This document shows, in pieces, positions 57,640-64,000 of a stretch of 64,000 bases of DNA. The stretch covers positions 12,926,501-12,990,500 of the forward strand of contig NW_026623008.1 in NCBI RefSeq assembly GCF_023065955.2, written 5' to 3'. A model generated the notes under the pieces. The model was not told the origin of the DNA. It ran no database searches and saw only the letters and a program-made list of their open reading frames with translations. A program made the translations under genes and the position numbers. Numbering within the stretch: position 1 is the first letter of the stretch; the number at the start of each line of letters is the position of its first letter. The stretch comes from Ursus arctos. Lineage: Eukaryota > Chordata > Mammalia > Carnivora > Ursidae.

Positions 57640-57745
57640 TGAGTGTGGTCTGGAGAAAGGCGTGGAGAGGAGTGCGGGGAGGGAGCGAGCGAGCGAGCGC
57701 GAGAATAAATATATAAATAAATACGAAAGAGAATCCACTCGGCAG
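57640..57745 (+). promoter_or_regulatory. PAX7: PAX7 core promoter with TATA-like box
   Basis: TATAAATA lies at 57712-57719, inside an A/T island that interrupts a CpG-rich region and directly follows a short GAGC tandem repeat (about 57682-57700). An initiator-like CCACTC sits about 25 bases downstream at 57735. An inverted CCAAT box (ATTGG) lies further up at about 57358. Position relative to exon 1 suits a start site about 465 bases before the ATG. The exact start is not proven. Confidence 0.55.
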
Positions 57746-58205
57746 CCTCTCGGCGCAGAAACTTTGGCCCGGAGCGCGAGAGCGCGCCTCTGCCAGTCCG
57801 AGGCCGGGGCCCTGCCTCCGGCCGCGTCCCCCCAGCCCCGCTCGGCCGCCCGGCCTCGCCTCCCGGTTCCGCCCGGCGCATCCGCCCGCACAACTTCTGG
57901 CCGAGCGGAGCGGGCAGAGGCGGACTTGGGGTTGCTGTGTTTGTTTGTTTGAACTTCCTTGTCACCACCTTCCCTCCCCCCAACCTCCACCCCCACCTCG
58001 CCCCCCTCCCCAGCTTCTGGACGCGTTCGACTGCAGCCGGGGGTGGGGGGTGGGGGTAGGGAGCGTGTGTGGAGGGGAGGAGGGGGAAGAGGTTAAAAAA
58101 AGAGAAGTGGAAGAAGAAGGAAAGAAAGAGATCGCAGCAGGGGTAAAGGGAGCGGACGGGAAGCGATTTTTGCCGACTCTGGATTCGTCCCCGGCGTGCG
58201 CAAGA
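57740..58205 (+). other. PAX7: PAX7 5' untranslated leader (start approximate)
   Basis: The leader is placed between the probable transcription start below the TATA-like box and the start codon. It contains no ATG. It is GC-rich in its first half, has a TTTG repeat near 57940, a four-run G tract at 58039-58061 and a purine-rich stretch at 58070-58135. The PAX7 reading frame stays open back to a TAA at 57714. The true 5' end is inferred and may lie further upstream. Confidence 0.6.
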
Positions 58206-58290
58206 ATGGCGGCCCTTCCCGGCACCGTACCGAGGATGATGCGGCCGGCTCCCGGGCAGAACTATCCCCGCACGGGATTTCCTCTGGAAG
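58206..58290 (+). CDS. PAX7: PAX7 exon 1 coding part
   Basis: This exon encodes residues 1-28 and the first base of codon 29. It holds the short N-terminal segment before the paired domain and ends ...GFPLE. The donor is GAAG followed by GTAAGAG at 58291. The ATG lies in AAGAATGG, a strong initiation context. No other ATG occurs in the preceding 800 bases, which supports this start. Confidence 0.97.
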
Positions 58291-61200
58291 GTAAGAGCGC
58301 CTGGGCTCGCCGCGCCTCCGCTCCTCCGCCGGGAACCCGAGGTCCTTGGAGAGGCAGCGATCTCCAGGGGTGGTGGCGGCGGCAGCGGCGCGGGAGGGCA
58401 GGGGGTCCCCTTCTCTTCTGGGGACCGAGTCCGGGAGCTGGACCCCTGGAAGTTTCCGGGGCCGACACTTGTCCGTTTTTGCGCGGCTTTCAGTGACCGG
58501 CGGCCGGGGCTTCACAGGTCGCGTGGGCTCTGGCCTTCCCCCGCAGGGCGGAACTCCCGGCAGATTTCGGCCCCTAGTAAATTTCAAGTCCTGGCGAATT
58601 TCAGTTCGTTTCCACTATTTTCAGATACTTTCCTCCCGGTTACTTTCTCAGCTCTCTGCGTTGGCCGGCTACAGCGCTTTCTACTCTCGTTAGGAACTGT
58701 TCTTTTTTCACTCCTGGTATGGTTCTCCAATCCCTTTTATTTCGAAATACCCAGCAATGTTAGTGATAGTTTATATGTCTAAACTAGGAAGGCTATCGGC
58801 TTCTTCCAAAGCACCAGACAGAAAGAAACTCCTGCCTTTTGGTTTGGAAACAAACTCATTTGTAATAATAAATAGTAACGATTCCCCCCCCCCCAAACTT
58901 TTCACTTGCGCTTCAGAACTCTGCAACTCTCCTGTGAGAGACGGTGAGCGGGCACCAAGGTGTCCAGACAAGGGGAAAACGTGAATTCTGTAATGTGCCC
59001 TCCGTCAATACCCAGCACCGGGGTGAGCAGAGAGGACTGGCAGTGGACGGGTTCCCGACTGGAGGAAAGGGTGGGAGCGCGCTGCCAAGACCCTTTCCTG
59101 CGTTTTTCTTTTGTTTTCTTTTTAAACTAATGGAAGGCCTTCAACCTGTCAACCGAGGGATCACTGGGTTTCTGGGGGTGGGGAGCCCAGGGTGTCATAC
59201 AGAAGTGGTGAGAGATAGGTGCCACTTTCATTTTTTAATTACTCTTCTTGTAATTGTATGGGCCCCTTGTGCGTGAGGAAGGGGAAAGGAGGCGGGGAGG
59301 GGATGGACAGGCAGGCAGCCTGTGATCTGGGGAGGGAGGGGTCCCACTGGCAGCGAGATGGCGCGGGTCCCTGAATTAGACGAAGGCGAAGAGAGTGGCT
59401 CCGTGATCAAGTGCGCGCAAGCAACCACGCAGGCGGGAGAGCGCACAAGCCCGGGGATTTGCCGTAGCACTCTCCTGTAGCGAATGCAAGTGAAACAGGC
59501 GGCCGAGGACGCGAGCGGATTAGAACAATATTTGCCCAACATGACGGAGAATACTGAGGAGAGCCGAGCGCCGGTCGCTAAAGAGGCTCTTGAATATAAA
59601 GTTGGGCGCTCGAGAGCTCTCGAGCGCTAATGGCATATCCCGCCACGGAGACCGAGTGACTCTGACTTGGCGACGCACGATTTCTGATTAAATCCGAGGG
59701 TGGCTTCAGACACCTACTTTTACAAAGAGAGGTGGGGGGACCGGGAGCGCGAGGGAGGAGGCGGTAAGCACGGCTGGGCAGCCGAGCCCCTTCTCGCCTC
59801 CTCCCTTCCAATTATACTGGCAGCTCCCTCCACTCCGGCGTCTGTGAAATCGTTCTAATCTGCCAGATCTCCGCAGCCGCCTGGTCCCCAAATTGGGGGG
59901 ATGGAGGCCGGATTAGTGCACCGGGTGTCCCCCAACCTTCTATGAGGAAATTGTGTAGACCTTGCATTAAGGCTTCCGAGGAGCTCTCCCCTCCCCAGCA
60001 TACAGCCGGAGTGCCTGTCTCCCTGGTTCCCAAAGTCACCCACACTGGGAGACGCTGGCCCATCTGTGTACCACCCTCACGAGCCTGCAGGGACAGACCG
60101 TGGATTTCTGAAGCCAAATAGGCATTTGATAGGGGAGCTCGCTGACAGCAGAGCGTCTCCCCCAAATCGCCCCAAAACGAAATTAGAACTTTGAGAGGGG
60201 TTGGAAGCAAGGAGAGTCCCTCAAGGGACAGCCAGGTGACCCCAGAGGCAGCAACCAACAGCATCGTGTCACCAGTCCCTCGGCTGTTCAATTCTAAGTA
60301 GGACAGGTTTGCTGCCCAGGCCAGGACTGTGAATACTGGTAATTAAGCAGCCTCTTCTGGCTGCCCCCAAAATGGATCAGTCTTGACCACTTAGGGCATG
60401 AAACTGACCAGAAGGGCCACATCTCACCCGAGGCAGACAGACCTGCAGCCCAAACTGCATCCTAGGGGACCGAGCCACTGGTCCCACAGACTCCCAAGAC
60501 TCCATCAGCTTCTTGGCTCTGCCCTCTCCCTCCTGTTCTCAGAAGCATCAGATCCCTCTCGAGTGTGTCCTCATTCCCCAAAGTGTGACCATAAGAATGG
60601 GGGCACACAGCATCTGGGGTACTGTAGCAGCCAGCTGTGCCTCATCTCTCCATCCTTCCAGGACCCTCTCTCAGCTCTCTGACAGTTTTTTCCTGACCAC
60701 TGAACTGCCGCAGCTCCAAATGTGGGGAACTCGCAGACCCTTTTTCAGGGGTCTTGGGGCTCAAATAAAACTGGAGTCAAGGGGTGTGCTCACTGTCTCT
60801 TCCCCATCCTCACCCAGTGCCTCTCTCCTTCCTCATCTCCCCTCCCTTCTCCAGTGTCCACGCCACTTGGCCAAGGCCGGGTCAATCAGCTTGGGGGGGT
60901 CTTCATCAACGGGCGACCGCTGCCTAACCACATCCGCCACAAGATAGTGGAGATGGCCCACCATGGCATCCGGCCCTGTGTCATCTCCCGCCAGCTGCGT
61001 GTCTCCCACGGCTGTGTCTCCAAGATTCTCTGCCGCTACCAGGAGACTGGGTCCATCCGGCCTGGGGCCATCGGTGGCAGCAAGCCCAGAGTGAGTGTCT
61101 TTGCTGCAGAGCTGGCCGTCGGCCTTCCCACGGCTGGGGGATCCTGGCTGTGGCCCCTCTCACTACCCTGTGTCATCCAGTACCACTGGGGTGTCTGTAT

Positions 61201-62846
61201 GCTTCCTATGGAAAGTACAGGGGGCGAGCGTCCTCACCCCCAGATGTCCCGCTCATTATTTGGATTTCTAGGGGATAGGATAACTGAGGTTCCAGGTTGC
61301 CCAGGACTTTAAGGCCAATGAATCACCCCTGGACTGCCCCTACATCTGCCCCGACCCCCAGCATCATCCCAGACCAGGGGACATCTCCCCTCAGTCTTGC
61401 CTGAAATAGTGAGCGGGGTGGTGGGGAGATCCCAAGAGCCCTAATTAGTTCTGTCTTATTACCCATCACTACCCTATGCACCCGGCTGCCTTCCTGGGAG
61501 CCAGGCACAGGTTTTGTAAAAGGTTAAAGCCAATCTCAGAAGGGGGGGAAGGGGAGGACAGGGGAACCAGAGCCACCAGCCTGGCCTGGGGCTCTTGGGA
61601 GTTGGATATTAAAAGTGTCTCCCTCCCTCCACCCCATCTTTCCACTCCTGCTCTCCCACCTCCACTTCTGAAGCAGGTGGCGACTCCGGATGTGGAGAAA
61701 AAGATCGAGGAATACAAGAGGGAGAATCCCGGCATGTTCAGCTGGGAGATCCGGGACAGGCTGCTGAAGGACGGACACTGTGACCGCAGCACGGTGCCCT
61801 CAGGTGAGAAGGCAGCGGAGCCGGCACGCACAGTCTGGCTCAGGCTGGGCTGTGCCGGGAAGGAGGCAGGACAGACGGAAGGTGAGGAAGGGTGGGGAGC
61901 TCCAAGGAAAGTTGGGAGGAAAGTGAGCCGGAGTGCAGAGTTGGGGCAAAGGAGGGAATCAAAACCGAAAGGAAGATGGAGGAAGGGAAGAAGGAAAGAA
62001 AAGAGAGAAAGTTAGGAGAGACAGAGAGAGGAGAAGGAAGAAAGAGAGGAGGAACGAGGGACAGAAGGAGAGAAGAAAGGAGGCACAGAAGGGGCAAAGA
62101 GTTGTCCTGTAAGGCTGGGTGATAACAGGAGCTCCCTTGGCGCGTTCTCAGAGAAGTGGCCTAGAGAGATGGGTCCGTCCTAGGAGGGCTGATTTCCGTG
62201 GGCTCCTGGACCCCTTTCCCCAAGTCACTCTTTCTGTTCTGTTAGTGCCACCAGCCAGCCGTGGGAGGCCGTCCACCACGCTGCCTGTGAGACAGAAAGC
62301 GGCCTTGGGTGGACGTGCACGTGTGCACAAGTGCGGGGGCATCCAGGCATGCAGGACGGGGACACACACCTGAGTGGAGAGGTGGCAGCCAAAGGGGCTG
62401 GAGGGCCTCTGGCAAGGTCCTGGGGAAGCGGGTGTGGGTGTGAGTGAGGGCATCCAGGGGATGTGACCATGTTAGGCACAAGTGTGTGCAAGGAGTGTGC
62501 CACTGTGAGCGTGCCCCAGGTGAGTCAGCTTCCCTAGCCTGCGACAGTACTCAGATGTAGATGTTCAAATGGGAGGGAGGTGTCAGTGGGTGTGAATCCC
62601 CTTGCAGTGTGTTGTGGGGAGGGACTGCCTGGCTTTCTCCCAGGGGCCCAGGTCGCCAGGCTCCGCTTCCCCAACAACTTATACTTGCTCTTTTGCCTTT
62701 GAATTTCTGAGGTTTAGTGAGTTCGATTAGCCGCGTGCTCAGAATCAAGTTCGGGAAGAAAGAGGAGGAGGATGAAGTGGACAAGAAGGAGGACGACGGC
62801 GAGAAGAAAGCCAAGCACAGCATCGACGGCATCCTGGGCGACAAAG
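58206..62846 (+). CDS. PAX7: PAX7 coding region, exons 1-4 (3' part outside window)
   Basis: PAX7 is a nuclear transcription factor that binds DNA through a paired domain and a homeodomain; it specifies muscle satellite cells, dorsal neural tube and neural crest. Four exons join at 58206-58290, 60855-61090, 61674-61803 and 62712-62846, with phases 1, 0, 1 and 1 and GT-AG borders. The protein starts [18 protein letters not shown], which separates PAX7 from PAX3 (MTTLAGAVPRMMRPGPGQ). The paired domain runs from about residue 34 to 163, followed by an acidic/lysine linker and the octapeptide HSIDGILG at about 186-193. In the longest form 195 full codons are present, and the homeodomain would begin about 20 residues later. 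The start ATG has A at -3 and G at +4. No frameshift or in-exon stop is seen. The identification is by recognising the protein; the exon limits are read from the sequence. Confidence 0.97.
58291..60854 (+). other. PAX7: PAX7 intron 1
   Basis: The intron is 2.56 kb and bounded by GTAAGA and CCAG. It holds a second CpG-rich zone at about 59340-59770, a 22-bp perfect palindrome at 59606-59627 and A/T-containing complex sequence at about 59800-59950 that resembles conserved enhancer DNA. I see no recognisable interspersed repeat, which is unusual for the window and fits regulatory constraint. Confidence 0.8.
59340..59770. promoter_or_regulatory. PAX7: Second CpG-rich zone, PAX7 intron 1
   Basis: CpG density is high (AAGTGCGCGCAAGCAACCAC, GGCGGCCGAGGACGCGAGCG) and the zone contains a 22-bp palindrome. 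It may be an intronic enhancer island or alternative promoter. Confidence 0.5.
60855..61090 (+). CDS. PAX7: PAX7 exon 2 (N-terminal paired domain)
   Basis: This 236-bp exon begins in codon 29 ([15 protein letters not shown]) after the acceptor TTCTCCAG. It encodes the beta-hairpin and N-terminal helix-turn-helix (PAI subdomain) of the paired domain, including [15 protein letters not shown] and [15 protein letters not shown]. It ends ...GGSKPR at a codon boundary. The donor GTGAGT is preceded by A rather than the usual G. The length matches exon 2 of the PAX3/PAX7 family. Confidence 0.97.
61091..61673 (+). other. PAX7: PAX7 intron 2
   Basis: This 583-base intron has a GTGAGT donor and a long pyrimidine tract (61618-61670) before the tandem acceptor. 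No interspersed repeat or other feature was recognised. Confidence 0.85.
61674..61803 (+). CDS. PAX7: PAX7 exon 3 (paired domain linker and RED subdomain start)
   Basis: The exon encodes (Q)[19 protein letters not shown] and continues to DRSTVPS, covering the linker and the first helices of the C-terminal RED subdomain. The acceptor is a tandem AAGCAG at 61671-61676. Use of the first AG gives a 130-nt exon with glutamine 108; use of the second gives 127 nt without it. The donor is TCAG followed by GTGAGA at 61804. HCDRSTVPS distinguishes it from the VCDRNTVPS of PAX3. Confidence 0.96.
61804..62711 (+). other. PAX7: PAX7 intron 3 with purine-rich tract
   Basis: The intron is about 0.9 kb. Positions 61880-62105 are almost pure purine on the + strand (GGAA, GAAA and GAGA units). 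A GTG/CA-rich stretch follows at about 62300-62520. The acceptor region is TTTGCCTTTGAATTTCTGAG with a second AG six bases later; the pyrimidine tract is weak and interrupted, consistent with alternative use. Confidence 0.8.
61880..62105. repeat. Purine tract in PAX7 intron 3
   Basis: About 220 bases of nearly uninterrupted A and G on the transcribed sense strand (GGAAAG, GAGAGA, GGAAGA). Confidence 0.85.
62712..62846 (+). CDS. PAX7: PAX7 exon 4 (paired domain end, octapeptide)
   Basis: The exon encodes the last paired-domain helix ([15 protein letters not shown]), an acidic and lysine-rich linker and the octapeptide HSIDGILG, a Groucho/TLE contact motif in PAX proteins. Two acceptors six bases apart (AG at 62710-62711 and 62716-62717) give 135-nt GL+ or 129-nt GL- versions. 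The donor is AAAG followed by GTAGGG. The linker reads [10 protein letters not shown] recall alanine instead of valine in human PAX7. Confidence 0.95.
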
Positions 62847-64000
62847 GTAGGGAACCTCCGGGGGGGTTGCACCGCCAAACTGGCTTCCCGGCGTGCACGG
62901 GAGTTCGGGCCAGTGGGGGCCAGTGGTTCGCTTCCGCCGCCCAAGTTTAGCGACAGCACTTTAGCGGGAGGACTCGCAGGCCCCGGGGCAGCCGGGAGTC
63001 CCTCGGGGCTTGCGGAGAGCACCCCCCTCAGTGCGCCCCGGACTAGGGCAGAGCGCGGAGCCGGGGCGCAGATGGCCTGGGCGTCCCCAGGGAGCCGGTT
63101 GCAGGTTGGTGCACTGCGCGCCGCTGAGTGCGCAAGCCTGAGCACAGGGCCTGGCCGAGCACTCCGGGGCGTGTGCCCTGCGGGGCAGGCGTTTTGGCGG
63201 CTCGTCCCGGTGTGGATCTATTATTTATAGGACGCTTGGACAAGGGGGCGGGGGGCGAGGAAGGAGGAGCCGGCCTGCGGCTCCCTAAATGAATTTGTTA
63301 ACCAGACCCGCACACGCTCTCTAAACGGTCCCTTGAAACCCTGCCTGACAGTTGACTGACCGCTGCAATCAATAAAAATTAGCAAGGGCCGCCGCCTAAC
63401 CCTCAGCCCCGCGTTGCCAGGGCCGGAAGAGACAGTGCCGGGTGGGTGCAGAAGGGTGGGTGCACCAGTCAGGCGCTTGCCTCTGGTGGGGCCCAGTCGT
63501 TGAGGCCAAGTTCCCCTCGGCCCAGGATCGGAGGATCTCAGGCGGGGAGAAAGCTTCCGACTGCACCCACACTCTCCTCTCTTGCAGCCCGGCTGCCTGC
63601 CGGTTGGAGTCTGAGCCTTACGCCCCGCTTTTTCTCGTGGTTGGCTAGGGAAGGCGTTTATCTTTCAAGCGCCTGCATACCCCGGAAAGGGGAGTGTGCT
63701 TTTGTTTATTGACGGGGGAAGTTTCGGAAGAAGGGGAAAGTCTTCCTCACTACCCCCTCCCCTTGAAGTTCTCTTTGAGACTTGGTAAGTGTGCCTTAAG
63801 TTTGGGGGGGGGGCGAGAAACAGAAATAGAAGACCCGGAGTCACAAAGACTGGCCAGGGAAAAGAAGCGAGCCCACAAAGGGGCATGCCGGGAGGCAGCG
63901 AGACAGGAAAGACAGTGGTCACGCAGACCTGCAAAGCGGAAGCTTTGGAAAAAGTGGGGGAGTGCCCCAAACCTGGAGACTTGTAAAGAGCACGCTTTGC
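62847..64000 (+). other. PAX7: PAX7 intron 4 (5' part)
   Basis: The window ends inside this intron. Its first 400 bases are CpG-rich. Positions 63205-63400 carry a complex, partly A/T-rich block with a TGACAG motif (63346-63351) and an ATCAATAAA stretch, a candidate enhancer. The rest is G-rich unique sequence with a run of G at about 63804. No exon 5 (homeodomain) sequence is present. Confidence 0.7.

Larger units (their letters stand above)
57060..58520. promoter_or_regulatory. PAX7: CpG island over PAX7 promoter and exon 1
   Basis: From about 57060 CpG dinucleotides become dense and stay so through exon 1 and the first 230 bases of intron 1, unlike the CpG-poor upstream DNA. An A/T-rich conserved-looking patch (about 57300-57440) lies inside it. 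Such islands mark developmental transcription-factor genes, which are typically Polycomb-regulated; that last point is general knowledge, not read here. Confidence 0.75.

Noticed and set aside
57945..58205. N-terminal extension of PAX7 as an annotated start
   Set aside because: The frame is open but has no ATG. The known PAX7 start at 58206 has a strong context, so the extension is kept only as a finding.
58206..62846. PAX3 instead of PAX7
   Set aside because: The N-terminus [18 protein letters not shown], the HCDRSTVPS text and the [20 protein letters not shown] linker are PAX7-like and differ from PAX3.

Overview
This window is mammalian nuclear DNA from a carnivore, not a microbial genome. 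The evidence is at least fifteen tRNA-derived carnivore SINEs (SINEC type, several with clean target-site duplications), MIR, L2 and L1 fragments, MER20 and MER5 DNA transposons and MaLR-type LTRs. Several SINEs have the form common in bears, seals and related arctoid carnivores, with a GCCTGGGTGGCGCAGTCGTT head and a tail of AATAAATAAATAAAATCT. I infer an arctoid caniform; the species cannot be fixed from sequence reading alone.

The only protein-coding gene I can support is the 5' part of PAX7, on the + strand at the right end. Exon 1 (start codon at 58206), exon 2, exon 3 and exon 4 are present with correct splice sites and phases. They encode the N-terminus, the whole paired domain and the octapeptide. 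The homeodomain and transactivation exons lie beyond the window. A CpG island with a TATA-like box surrounds the start. The leader has no upstream ATG and contains a G-quadruplex motif. Two tandem splice acceptors account for the Q+/Q- and GL+/GL- isoforms known for this gene.

Positions 1 to about 57,000 are non-coding upstream DNA. In human, PAX7 sits at 1p36.13 beside a large gene-poor interval, and this stretch fits that picture. By region: 1-10 kb holds L2/MIR relics and a 205-bp local duplication; 10-16 kb holds MLT1-type LTRs, SINEs and a CTCF-like motif; 16.6-17.1 kb is a large CATCAC/ATC minisatellite; 18-24 kb is L2, MIR and SINE; 23.5-28 kb is an L1-rich block; 28-37 kb is mostly unique or ancient-repeat DNA with more SINEs and a CTCF-like motif; 37-39 kb has candidate regulatory DNA and a CpG-rich patch; 39-50 kb is MER20, L1, MER5, SINE and an LTR; 50-57 kb contains low-complexity DNA and several islands of complex, low-repeat sequence that look like conserved enhancers.

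PAX7 encodes a paired-box/homeobox transcription factor of muscle satellite cells and neural crest. The upstream DNA is therefore best read as its regulatory landscape. I found no convincing second gene, non-coding RNA gene, CRISPR array or new biological system. The long open frames outside PAX7 are chance frames in GC-rich or repetitive DNA.
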